Of a stretch of 64,000 bases of DNA, positions 34,110 through 42,885 are shown piece by piece. Each line of letters starts with the position of its first letter. Positions within the stretch are counted from its first letter, which is position 1. Under the pieces are notes generated by a model. The model saw only the letters and a list, made by a program, of their open reading frames with translations, searched no databases and was not told the DNA's origin. The stretch is from an uncultured delta proteobacterium (GTDB lineage Bacteria; Myxococcota_A; Polyangia; Polyangiales; Polyangiaceae), in NCBI GenBank assembly GCA_903892415.1, contig CAITIQ010000473.1:28174-92173 (forward strand), written 5' to 3'. A program made the position numbers and the translations under genes.

Positions 34110-34991
34110 GTGTCTACCGCCATCCTCCTGACTTTCCACGGTACCGTTGCCCACCTTGATGAACTTCCCGCCTTCTTGTTGCGGATCCGGAGGGGACGGC
34201 CCGTGCCCCCGGAACTGCTCGAGGAGGTCCGGCATCGTTATGAGCTGATTGGCGGCTCGCCGCTATTGGCCATAACGGAGCGACAGGCCGCTCTTTTGGA
34301 AGTGGAGCTCGGGCTTCCGGTGCGCGTCGCAGCGCGGCTCTGGGCGCCGGAGATTCCCGAGGTGCTTGCGCAAATGAAGGCGGAGGGCGTGAGCAGAGTT
34401 GTGAGCTTGCCGCTCGCTCCCCAATCGGTCTCGCTCTACCACGCTTCGGTGAAAGAGGCCGCGCAGCCTCTGGGGTTGGAGGTGGCGGAGGTCCCCGCGT
34501 ACGGTCTCTACGACGAGCTTTTGACCGCGTTTGAGGCCACGATCAACCAGGCTGTCGCGGCTTCAGAACGCCCGAGTTCGGAGGTTGACGTAGTGCTCTC
34601 GGCGCACTCGCTTCCGATGCGGGTCATCCGCAGTGGTGACGCTTACGAGACCGAGTTTCGTGAGATGGCCAACGCGGTCGCCGCTCGACTCGCTTCCAAG
34701 GTTCGTTCGGTCTCGATTGCTTTTCAAAGTCAGGGCGCCTCGAACGAACCTTGGCTTGGTCCCGACCTGCCGGCGACCTTCAGCAGCTTGCGAACGGGTG
34801 GATCGACCCACGTTCTAGTCGCCCCGATCGGCTTCGTCGCGGAGCACGTCGAGACCCTCTACGATCTCGACGTCGAGGCGAAGAAGCTCGCGCTCGAGGC
34901 TGGATTTGCCAGCTATTCTCGAGCGAAGGCGCTCGGGGAAGCGGAGGGTTTCACCAAGGCTCTCGCGCGCGCCGCCCGCACCTGTCTTTGA
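34110..34991 (+). CDS. hemH: Ferrochelatase HemH (CpfC-like features)
   Basis: 293 residues, somewhat short. Catalytic His166 is in SAHSLP and Glu248 in EHVETLYDLD. The YELIGGSPLLAITERQA segment and WLGPDL are closer in style to the coproporphyrin ferrochelatases of Firmicutes and Actinobacteria (YxxIGGxSPL) than to the proteobacterial enzyme (which has a longer insertion there). It inserts Fe2+ into a porphyrin. GTG start at 34110. It diverges from the phosphoesterase with 89 bases between them. Confidence 0.88.
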   Translation: MSTAILLTFHGTVAHLDELPAFLLRIRRGRPVPPELLEEVRHRYELIGGSPLLAITERQAALLEVELGLPVRVAARLWAPEIPEVLAQMKAEGVSRVVSLPLAPQSVSLYHASVKEAAQPLGLEVAEVPAYGLYDELLTAFEATINQAVAASERPSSEVDVVLSAHSLPMRVIRSGDAYETEFREMANAVAARLASKVRSVSIAFQSQGASNEPWLGPDLPATFSSLRTGGSTHVLVAPIGFVAEHVETLYDLDVEAKKLALEAGFASYSRAKALGEAEGFTKALARAARTCL

Positions 34992-35047
34992 GGGTTGCCT
35001 TTGTCTCCGCACGTCTCCGCCCTTCCGCTCTCCTTGGGACCTACGCA

Positions 35048-37846
35048 ATGAAACGAACGTTTGGGTTGGCCTTCGTGGCCGCAGTCATGGGCTCCCTCGC
35101 GCTCCCGGTCTTAGCGGAGGACGCCAGCACAGTTGAGGCTCGCAGCCTGGTCGAGCGGGCCGAATACGATGAAGCCCTGAAGCTGATTGAGCGCATCGCC
35201 GATAAAGAAGATGCGGCGTTGCTACGTGCCGAGGTGCTGTTTCGTACCGGCAAGCTAGCCGAGGCGGAGAAGCAGGCTGCAAAGGCCGAGAAGGATGAAA
35301 AGCGCAAATTCGAGGCGACCACCTTGCGAGGCGAGATCCAAGCCGCGCAGGGGCAGCTGAGCGAAGCCGAAAAGACCTTCCGCTCGATCGAAGCAGAGCC
35401 GTCGGCTCGACGTGCGCGTCTGCGGCTGGGCGAACTGTTGATTCAGACCGGCCGCCGCAAAGACGCGCGCAAAGTGTTGCTCACGCTGATCGCCGATTAC
35501 AACTCTGATGCTATCTCCGCGTCCGACGCCCTGGGGCTCAGCTACGTTGGCCGAGCGCTGCACCTCTTGCGCAACGCACGCGAAGCCAACCAAGCCTTCT
35601 CAGAGGCTGAAAAGGCCGCAGGTAAGAAGCCGCCGCTCGAACTCTTGTTGTGGACGGCGGAGCTCTTTCTCGACAAGTACAACGAGAAAGACGGTGGGCG
35701 CGCCGTGCAAACCGCACTCGAACTAGCGCCTTCTGATCCGCGAGTACTCTCGCTCAGCGCACGGATGATGAGTGAGCACGACTTCGGCGCTGCCGCCGAA
35801 GAGGTGGCCAAGGCGCTTAAGGTCAACCCCAGCTTGCCCTCGGCGCACTATCTGGCGGCCGGTCTCGCCCTGCGAGACCTCGACATCGAAGCGGCGGACA
35901 AGGCGCTTCAGCGCGGTTTGGCCGCAAATCCTAACGACCTTGAGCTGCTGAGTATGCAGGCGGCGACGCGCTTTCTGGCGGACGACAAGGAGGGCTTCAC
36001 ACGGCTAGAAACCGCCGTCTTGAAGCTGAACCCCGAGTACTCGCAGTTCTATCGCATCGTCGGCGAGTACGCCGAGTGGGAGCACCGCTACGACGACATC
36101 GTCGCGTTCATGGAGAAGGCCCTCACCGTAGACCCGGCCGACGGTCAGGCCTTGGCCCAGCTCGGTCTCAACCTGATCCGCGGCGGGCGCGAGCAGGAGG
36201 GGGTTGCCGCGCTCGACAAGGCCTTCGCCAAAGACCCTTTCAACGTGCGCGCGTTCAATACGTTGAACCTGTACGAGAAGACCATCCCAGTCGAGTACGA
36301 GACCGTCGACGGCCCGACCTTTCGCATCCGTTACGCCAAGAACGAACGGGCGATTCTCGAACGTTATGTGCCCCAATTTCTCGACGAAGCCTGGGGCAGC
36401 ATGGTCAAGCGCTACAAGTTCACGCCGACGATGCCCATCTCGGTCGAGTTCTACGCGGACGAGGAGCACTTCAGCGTGCGCACGAGCGGCCTGCCCAACG
36501 TCGGCATTCAGGGCGTCTGTTTCGGCAAGTCGCTGGCGTTGATGAGCCCAGCCGCAGCCCCGTTCAACTGGGGCAACATCCTTTGGCATGAGCTCGGGCA
36601 CGTCTTTGCCATCCAACAGTCGAAGGCGCATGTCCCGCGTTGGTTCACCGAAGGTTTATCCGAGTACGAGACCATCGCTCGCCGCAAGGAGTGGCAACGA
36701 GAAGAAGACCGCGCACTGTTCAAAGGCCTCGAGGAGAAGCGCGTGCCGTCCGTTGCAGGCTTCAATCGCGCGTTCACTCACGTCGATTCGGCCGACGAAG
36801 TGGTGATGGCGTACTACGCCGCGAGCCAGATCGTCGTGTTCATGGTCGAACGCTTCGGTTGGGAGAAGACGGTCTCCACGCTGGAGCTTTGGGGCAAGGG
36901 CCAGCGGACGCCAGAGGTGATCCGCGCCGCGTTGGGCGTGGAGGCGAGCAAGCTCGATGCGGAGTATCGCGCCTGGCTCGATCAGCGTTACACGCGCTAC
37001 AAGACGCAGTTTACGCCCAACCCCGATTCCCCCTCGGTGCAGAAGGCCGAGGAGGCGCTGCGCGCCGAGCCCAAGAACGTCCGCAAGCTGGTTGAGTTGG
37101 CGCTGGCCAAGGCCAAGTCGGGCAAGGACGACGAGGCACGCAAACTGTTCGAAGAGGCGCTGACTGTGGATCCCAAGAACGGCGACGCGCTTTACTTCCT
37201 GGCCGATATCTCGCTCGATCAGCAAGGTGTCCCCGAGGCTGAGCGAGCGAAGAAGGCGCTCGGTTATTTGGATCAGCTGCTCGCCGCGGGGGTGAATGGC
37301 TACGCCGTGCAGATGAAGCGAGCGCGTATTCTCGACGTTGCTGGAGACGGCAATGGTGCTCGTCTCGCGCTCGACGAGGCCAGCAAGCTCGACCCGGTGC
37401 AGTCGGAGCCGCACATGGAGCGCGCCAAGATGGAAGCCAAGGCCAAGGATGCCAAGGCGGAGCTCACGGCGCTCAAGAGCTACACGCAGCTCGAGCAACA
37501 CGATCGCTCGGGTTACCTGCGGTTACTCGAGCTCTTGGTCGAGCGACAACGGTGGGAAGAAGCGCGTGAGGTCGCCGAGAGCGCCATCTTCGTCGACGTC
37601 GCCAATCCCGAGCTGCACCGGCTCTACGCTCGCACCTTGGCGAACCTGGGTAAGCGCGTTCAGGCCGTGTACGAATACAACAGCGCGCTGCTCTCCGGCG
37701 CGCCCCCGGAGATGGCGGTCGGCATCTACTCGGAGCTGGCGAAGGGCTACGAGCAGATGAAACAACCCGAGTTCGCCAAGAAGGCGCTCGAGTACCGAGA
37801 GCGCGTGCAGAAGCGTGTGAAGACGGAACTCGCCAGTTCGCGCTGA
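35048..37846 (+). CDS. Large secreted TPR protein with a gluzincin (peptidase MA-like) domain
   Basis: 932 residues. ATG 35048 begins a Sec signal peptide (MKRTFGLAFVAAVMGSLA, cleavage after VLA). About 400 residues of TPR repeats follow, then a peptidase MA-like domain with H514-E-L-G-H518 and WFTEGLSEYE (the third zinc ligand, gluzincin pattern), then a second TPR block to the end. The protein is Lys/Glu-rich between helices. TPR plus M1-like metallopeptidase in the periplasm suggests processing of envelope proteins; target unknown. The frame is open upstream in the hemH region without signal. Confidence 0.8.
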   Translation: MKRTFGLAFVAAVMGSLALPVLAEDASTVEARSLVERAEYDEALKLIERIADKEDAALLRAEVLFRTGKLAEAEKQAAKAEKDEKRKFEATTLRGEIQAAQGQLSEAEKTFRSIEAEPSARRARLRLGELLIQTGRRKDARKVLLTLIADYNSDAISASDALGLSYVGRALHLLRNAREANQAFSEAEKAAGKKPPLELLLWTAELFLDKYNEKDGGRAVQTALELAPSDPRVLSLSARMMSEHDFGAAAEEVAKALKVNPSLPSAHYLAAGLALRDLDIEAADKALQRGLAANPNDLELLSMQAATRFLADDKEGFTRLETAVLKLNPEYSQFYRIVGEYAEWEHRYDDIVAFMEKALTVDPADGQALAQLGLNLIRGGREQEGVAALDKAFAKDPFNVRAFNTLNLYEKTIPVEYETVDGPTFRIRYAKNERAILERYVPQFLDEAWGSMVKRYKFTPTMPISVEFYADEEHFSVRTSGLPNVGIQGVCFGKSLALMSPAAAPFNWGNILWHELGHVFAIQQSKAHVPRWFTEGLSEYETIARRKEWQREEDRALFKGLEEKRVPSVAGFNRAFTHVDSADEVVMAYYAASQIVVFMVERFGWEKTVSTLELWGKGQRTPEVIRAALGVEASKLDAEYRAWLDQRYTRYKTQFTPNPDSPSVQKAEEALRAEPKNVRKLVELALAKAKSGKDDEARKLFEEALTVDPKNGDALYFLADISLDQQGVPEAERAKKALGYLDQLLAAGVNGYAVQMKRARILDVAGDGNGARLALDEASKLDPVQSEPHMERAKMEAKAKDAKAELTALKSYTQLEQHDRSGYLRLLELLVERQRWEEAREVAESAIFVDVANPELHRLYARTLANLGKRVQAVYEYNSALLSGAPPEMAVGIYSELAKGYEQMKQPEFAKKALEYRERVQKRVKTELASSR

Positions 37847-37889
37847 GCCGCTCGCCTGCCCAGCGAGTTCTCAGCTGCCCAGCGAGCTC

Positions 37890-39269
37890 TCAGGCTTCGT
37901 CTTCGGGTTCGCCTTCGGCGCGGCGTAAGCCGAGGGCGCGACACTTCTTGTAGAGATGACTTCGCTCGAGGCCGAGCGCGCGCGCGGTCGCGGCCATTTG
38001 GCCGCCGTAGTGCTGCAGCGCTTGTTCGAGAATCGCTCGTTCGGACTCTTCGGACAGCACCCGAAAGGGCACGCCGGTGCGGAAGATATTGCCGGTCGGA
38101 GTCGAGCTCGGTCCAAGACAGGCGCGCACGTCGGCGTCGCCGATGGTGTCGTCCGGCGAGAGGATGACCAGCCGTTCTACAAGGTTCTTCAGCTCTCGCA
38201 CGTTGCCGGGGTAACTATGCGAGACCAGCGCCTGCTCTGCATCCTTGCCGAACACCATGCTCGGGCGATCATTCGCTCTGCGCGCCAGTTCGAGAAAATG
38301 CCTGGCGAGGGTGGGGATGTCCTCGCGTCGGTTGCGGAGCGGCGGGATGAAAAGCGGAAGGACGTTCAAGCGGTCATACAGGTCGGGACGGAATTTCTCC
38401 TCCTGTGACATGGTCGCCAAATCACGGTTGGTCGCGGCGACCACACGCACATCGACCTTGAGCACCTCGTTGCCGCCGACCCGCTCGATTTCGCGCTCCT
38501 GCAGGACGCGCAGTAGCTTGGCCTGCATCGCGAGCGGCATATCGCCGATCTCATCGAGAAAGAGCGTTCCTCCGCTGGCGCGCTCGAACTTGCCGCGTCG
38601 CTGTTTTGTCGCTCCGGTAAAGGCGCCTGCCTCATGTCCGAACAACTCGCTCTCGAACAGCTCGCTCGGAATGGCGGCACAATTCATCTTCTCTAGCGGA
38701 CCCTTGGAGCGCTTGCTGCTGGAGTGAATCGCGCGTGCGACGACCTCTTTGCCTGTGCCTCGCTCCCCGATCAGCAGCACGTTGGCTGCCGCTTTGGCCG
38801 CGCGCTCGATCTGGGTGCGCAACTGCTCCATGGCGCGACTCTCGCCGACGAGTTCGCCGAGCCCAGCTTGGGTGCGTAACAGCGTGGCCTCTGCCTCGAC
38901 ACGGGCCAAGCGCAGCGCGTTCTCGAGCACCAAGAGCAGCCGATCGGTCGACACGGGCTTCTCCAAAAAATCGAAGGCACCGAGTCGGGTCGCTCGCACC
39001 GCCGCGTCCACCGTCGCGTGGCCGCTCATCATGATCACCGGGAAGTCGTTGCCGGCTTTGCGCAGTCGTTCGAGCAAGCTGACTCCGTCCCCGTCGGGTA
39101 AGGCGACGTCGAGTAAGGCGATGTCGTAGCTTTGCCGAGCGACTTTCTCCTCAGCGACGCGGCAACCTCCTGCAACGTCAACTGCAAATCCTTCGAGCGA
39201 GAGGGCTTTTTGCAGGGTCGTCAGGATCGCTCGTTCGTCGTCCACAACGAGAACATGGCCACGGGGCAT
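37890..39269 (-). CDS. NtrC-family sigma54-dependent response regulator
   Basis: 459 residues: receiver domain with D10-D11 and phosphoacceptor D54, MSGHATVDAAVRA and the conserved Lys (EKPVS); AAA+ domain with Walker A GERGTGKEVVARAIH, the sigma54 loop GAFTGA, Walker B TLFLDEIGDM and the arginine finger region; and a Fis-type C-terminal HTH (GGQMAATARALGLERSHLYKK). It should activate sigma54 promoters on phosphorylation. No histidine kinase is adjacent. It diverges from the DUF4388 gene with 132 bases between. Confidence 0.93.
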   Translation of the reverse strand: MPRGHVLVVDDERAILTTLQKALSLEGFAVDVAGGCRVAEEKVARQSYDIALLDVALPDGDGVSLLERLRKAGNDFPVIMMSGHATVDAAVRATRLGAFDFLEKPVSTDRLLLVLENALRLARVEAEATLLRTQAGLGELVGESRAMEQLRTQIERAAKAAANVLLIGERGTGKEVVARAIHSSSKRSKGPLEKMNCAAIPSELFESELFGHEAGAFTGATKQRRGKFERASGGTLFLDEIGDMPLAMQAKLLRVLQEREIERVGGNEVLKVDVRVVAATNRDLATMSQEEKFRPDLYDRLNVLPLFIPPLRNRREDIPTLARHFLELARRANDRPSMVFGKDAEQALVSHSYPGNVRELKNLVERLVILSPDDTIGDADVRACLGPSSTPTGNIFRTGVPFRVLSEESERAILEQALQHYGGQMAATARALGLERSHLYKKCRALGLRRAEGEPEDEA

Positions 39270-39401
39270 AGTGGCAGCGTAGCATCAAGGGCTTTGGGTC
39301 GACGCAGCCTAGCCTTGGGTTAGCTGTCTTCGGGTCAGTGACCTAGCCCAATGGGCTGCGAGCCGTTCCGCTGGAAAGGACCTGTGATACCGTCTGCTGC
39401 C

Positions 39402-40991
39402 ATGATCCCCGAAGGCCCTCCGAGCGCGGAGGGAACGCTTGAAAAGACGCCCTTTTCGCATTTGTTGGTCTATGCGCTAGACCGGCAACTGACGGGGGAG
39501 CTGTTTCTTCAAGAAGCAAACGGCACCGTCCACGCGCTGCGGATGGACCTGGGGGTACCGGTCAAAGTTCGGGTTTCGGACAGCTTCCTACGTCTCGGGG
39601 ATCTCGTGGTGTTGGCGGAGCTATGCCCGCGCGAAACGGTCGAGGGAGCAGCCCTCACCGGGGGGCTCTTGGGCGACGTCCTCGTCCTCGGCGGCTGCGC
39701 CGATACTGACGCCATCGACCTTTTGCTCGAGGAACAGTTCCATGGTCGGGTCCAGCGCTGTTTTGAACTCGGTCCGGATACGACCTTCCGCTACTTCGAC
39801 AAGTCGCAGACGTTGGCGGAGTGGGGTGGCGAGCCGAATCGTGAAGACCCAATCGCCTTGATTTGGCGTGGGCTGAAAGAGCATGCGAGCAGGTCGAGTT
39901 CGTACGAGGCCACCGTGGGCGGTTTGGCCGGGCGGCCTTTGCAGCTCCATCCACGAGCGCCGCTCTCGCGGCTGAGGTTGGAGCCCAGCGAAACCGCCAT
40001 GGCGGACCGCTTGGCGGAACCAACGAGCTTGGAAGACCTTTTGTCTATCGACGGCGTCGACGCTGAGCTTGCTCGTCGTCTCGTCTATGCGCTCGTGATC
40101 TTGCGCCAGCTCGATTTGGGCGGAGCAACTTCGCCTGTTGGTGTACGTGACCAACGTCCGGCTAGCTTGGCGAAGGTTCAGCTTCGCTCGACGACCCATC
40201 GGGTTGGGGCAGCGGTTGATGCTTGGCCTGCTGCCTCGACGCGAAGCATCACCGTTAGCGGGCGCCGAGTGATCCCTCGCGATGACACGCCCCCGTCCGA
40301 GCCCCCGCCTTCGGAAGTGCCGATCTCGGAGGTCTCTCCGCCAACCCCGCTCGAGTCACAGGCCTTCGATCCAAGCGATGTCGGTGTGATCGAGACCAGC
40401 GAGGTTGAACTCGACCCGGAGCTGCTCGAGGAAGAATCCGTCGCGGTCCAGGCGCCGGCCAAAGCTCCTGCGGAGGTCGCGTCGAAGGCGGAGGACGAGG
40501 TCGAGGAGACGTCCTCCAGGCGGATCGTGCCGGAAACGCTACGGGCGATGTCGGTTGCAGCGCTCAAATCGCTCGCCGAGGAGAAGCTCAAGTCCCGCGA
40601 GGCAGCCCTTGCTGTGCAAGCGTGTGAGGCAGCCCAAGCGAAGTTGCAGCTCGAGGGAGATGCTGCCTCGCCGCTCTACCACGAGGTCAAGGCGTTGCAG
40701 GTTCGCGGTCTCGCGCTCGAGCCGCAGGCGGATCTGAAGTCGCTTTCGATCGAACTCGATGAGCTGATTCGCGGGCGTGACGATCTTGGAATCACTCGCT
40801 GCGTGCGCGGAAATCTACGGCGACGCCTCGGCGACTCGAATGGAGCCACCAGCGATTACCGACGGGTGCTGGAGCTGACGGATGAGAGTGGTGAGCTGCA
40901 CACCGAGGCGAAGCGTGAGCTCGAGGAGCTGGCTCCAAAGTTGACCGCGCGCGGTCAGACAGGCTTTCTCAAGCGGCTGTTCAAGCGCTAA
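39402..40991 (+). CDS. DUF4388 domain protein with acidic linker and helical-repeat C-terminus
   Basis: 529 residues. The N-terminal 100 or so match the DUF4388 (PATAN-related) pattern: EGTLEKTPFSHLLVYALDRQ, LTGELFLQ, VHALRMDLGVPVKV. A second alpha/beta region follows, then a Pro/Ser/Glu-rich acidic linker (about residues 290-375) and a TPR-like helical C-terminal domain. DUF4388 proteins are common in myxobacteria and often tied to signalling or gliding. ATG 39402 selected as the first Met at the domain edge. The next gene follows after 6 bases. Confidence 0.7.
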   Translation: MIPEGPPSAEGTLEKTPFSHLLVYALDRQLTGELFLQEANGTVHALRMDLGVPVKVRVSDSFLRLGDLVVLAELCPRETVEGAALTGGLLGDVLVLGGCADTDAIDLLLEEQFHGRVQRCFELGPDTTFRYFDKSQTLAEWGGEPNREDPIALIWRGLKEHASRSSSYEATVGGLAGRPLQLHPRAPLSRLRLEPSETAMADRLAEPTSLEDLLSIDGVDAELARRLVYALVILRQLDLGGATSPVGVRDQRPASLAKVQLRSTTHRVGAAVDAWPAASTRSITVSGRRVIPRDDTPPSEPPPSEVPISEVSPPTPLESQAFDPSDVGVIETSEVELDPELLEEESVAVQAPAKAPAEVASKAEDEVEETSSRRIVPETLRAMSVAALKSLAEEKLKSREAALAVQACEAAQAKLQLEGDAASPLYHEVKALQVRGLALEPQADLKSLSIELDELIRGRDDLGITRCVRGNLRRRLGDSNGATSDYRRVLELTDESGELHTEAKRELEELAPKLTARGQTGFLKRLFKR

Positions 40992-40997
40992 CCGAGC

Positions 40998-42260
40998 ATG
41001 GGCGGCTCGCGTTCGGCTGCGAATACGGCCCTCTTGCTTCCCAGGCGACTGCAGTTACCAAGCGGGAAGTTCGCGCTGCTCTCGGATGTTGCCGCGCGCG
41101 ACGTACCTCGCAGCGAAAAAGGCGACTTGTACTCGCGTGCCCTTTCAATCTTGGCCGCCCCCAAGGTGCTGCAACTATCGGAGGTTGGGCTTCTGCAGCT
41201 CACGCTCGCTGACTTTCACACCCTGATCGCCTGCTTGCTGCGGGCTGGCTTGCTACACGAACCGCGTCTCCCAGTCGTTTGCGACAATTGCCACCGAATG
41301 AGCAAAGTAGACGCTGCGAGCTCATTCGAGTGGGGGCCGTTCGTCGACGGTGAACTCTCGGATCCCGAGCTCGATCGGCCCTTCGATTGGAAAAGGCAGT
41401 TCGTCTTCGGTGCGGCCAGAAGTCGGTGCTCGGCTTCGGTCGAACCCCGTACCGTCGCCGATATCGTGCCTCTGCTATCGAGCGGCGCGGCAGACGGGCG
41501 CTTCCGCATTCGTCCCTCAACGCCGTTCGTCCTCTCGTTGCTCGGCTTCGCCTCAAAGCAGCCAAAACGGATGCACAAAGCATTTCGGCGCATGGGCTCG
41601 CGCAGGCTAGGCCGCCTCTCCGCCTTGTGGTTCGAGGCGCACTTCCCAGCGCGTTTGTCTGGCCCACACCTCTGCTCGTGCGGCGCAACGACGCTGGTCA
41701 GGCTTCCACAGGCCTCGTTGCTCGATGTGCTCGGGCGTGAGTTTGGCCATGAGCCCCCAGCGCTGCCGGCTGATTTCCCGACGCTCGCGGAATTCGAGAA
41801 GATCGTGCGTGCGGCGAAACGCACGATCTTCAGCAGACATGGGATTGCGTCTTTGCGCCTCGTGGTGGATGAGGACGTTCCCGCGGTCGATGAGGGCGGT
41901 ATTCCGCTGCTGGGCTCATACACCCCGCACGGGGATCCGCTCTCGGAACCGGCCGAGATCCGTCTCTACTACCGCAGTTTCCAGCATGAGGCTGGCCTCG
42001 ATCCGCGGTTCCCGCTCGAAGCGGAGGTGTTCGAGACGATCGAACACGAGGTGCTGCATCATCTGAGTTTCTTGCGCGGCGAGGATCCTGTGGACGAGGA
42101 GGAGCGATTCGTCATCGCCAAAGACCGGGAGCGCCGCATTGGCCGGAAGGAACTGTTGCGACGGGAGCGCTCTGGCAGCCGAGCACTTATTGCCCTCGCT
42201 CCTCTCTTGCTGGTGATTCTGTTGGCGGCGGTGCTGGACCACTTCGCACAGGGTCGCTGA
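40998..42260 (+). CDS. Tail-anchored zincin-like metallopeptidase with cysteine clusters
   Basis: 420 residues. The N-terminal half is helical with a CDNC pair (95-98) and CSC (226-228), possibly a split zinc site. The C-terminal third contains H350-E-V-L-H354-H followed by a distal acid (RGEDPVDEEE), the pattern of minimal zincins. A basic segment then leads to a single C-terminal TM helix (about residues 393-412) with no signal peptide, so the catalytic part should face the cytoplasm. The domain combination is not one I recognise. It is 6 bases after the DUF4388 gene and likely co-expressed. Confidence 0.6.
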   Translation: MGGSRSAANTALLLPRRLQLPSGKFALLSDVAARDVPRSEKGDLYSRALSILAAPKVLQLSEVGLLQLTLADFHTLIACLLRAGLLHEPRLPVVCDNCHRMSKVDAASSFEWGPFVDGELSDPELDRPFDWKRQFVFGAARSRCSASVEPRTVADIVPLLSSGAADGRFRIRPSTPFVLSLLGFASKQPKRMHKAFRRMGSRRLGRLSALWFEAHFPARLSGPHLCSCGATTLVRLPQASLLDVLGREFGHEPPALPADFPTLAEFEKIVRAAKRTIFSRHGIASLRLVVDEDVPAVDEGGIPLLGSYTPHGDPLSEPAEIRLYYRSFQHEAGLDPRFPLEAEVFETIEHEVLHHLSFLRGEDPVDEEERFVIAKDRERRIGRKELLRRERSGSRALIALAPLLLVILLAAVLDHFAQGR

Positions 42261-42313
42261 GCGGTTTGGCCCGTTTGTGGGCCAACGTAGGACCCGTTCG
42301 CTAAACTCCGGGA

Positions 42314-42832
42314 ATGGCTCCGAATCGTCGTTCAAGCCCCGACGTCGTGCAGAAACGCAGGGTGGCTCGCCAGTTCAACGACTTGTTGCGCGGGGGAGGG
42401 ACGACGACGGCTGCGCTGGACGGGCGAACCGAAAAGCGTCGGCAACGGATCGTCGAGGAGCTTCGAGAGGGCGTGGCACGGGCGACAGGCGCCAGCCTCA
42501 AGCCGATCGACGTGCTCACACGCGTCGCCACGCTGCTCGAGTTGGGCATGACGGCGGTGGCGATCCGCAAGGTCTGCAAAGTGCCGCGCAAAGTCCAGGT
42601 CACCGACGAGGTCGTGGCGGGCATCAAGGCTTTGCACCTGGCCTACGGCTTTCCTATGGAGGCTTACGCTTTCGTGGGCTTGGACGACGATACCCTTCGA
42701 AAGGCGGGCGTACTCGGCGCGAGCAAGGCCCGATTCGTAAAGGCGTCCAATGACGACTCTCAGCCGAAAGGCTCGGTTCAGAAGGCGAAACGTCCCCGGC
42801 GAAGGCCGGGGGCGAGTCGCAGCGCCGCCTGA
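42314..42832 (+). CDS. Unrecognised basic protein
   Basis: 172 residues, strongly basic at both ends (NRRSSPDVVQKRRVARQ; KRPRRRPGASRSAA), with a helical core (DVLTRVATLLELGMTAVAIRKV; ITDEVVAGIKALHLAYGF-type). No signal peptide, TM helix or catalytic motif. The tails would suit nucleic acid binding, but that is a guess. It lies 53 bases after the zincin gene and 53 before the PPIase on the same strand. Confidence 0.6.
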   Translation: MAPNRRSSPDVVQKRRVARQFNDLLRGGGTTTAALDGRTEKRRQRIVEELREGVARATGASLKPIDVLTRVATLLELGMTAVAIRKVCKVPRKVQVTDEVVAGIKALHLAYGFPMEAYAFVGLDDDTLRKAGVLGASKARFVKASNDDSQPKGSVQKAKRPRRRPGASRSAA

Positions 42833-42885
42833 AGCTTGAGGAGGGCTGACTTGACCGTGGCGGCGCGCTCTGCAAAAACGCTGCA

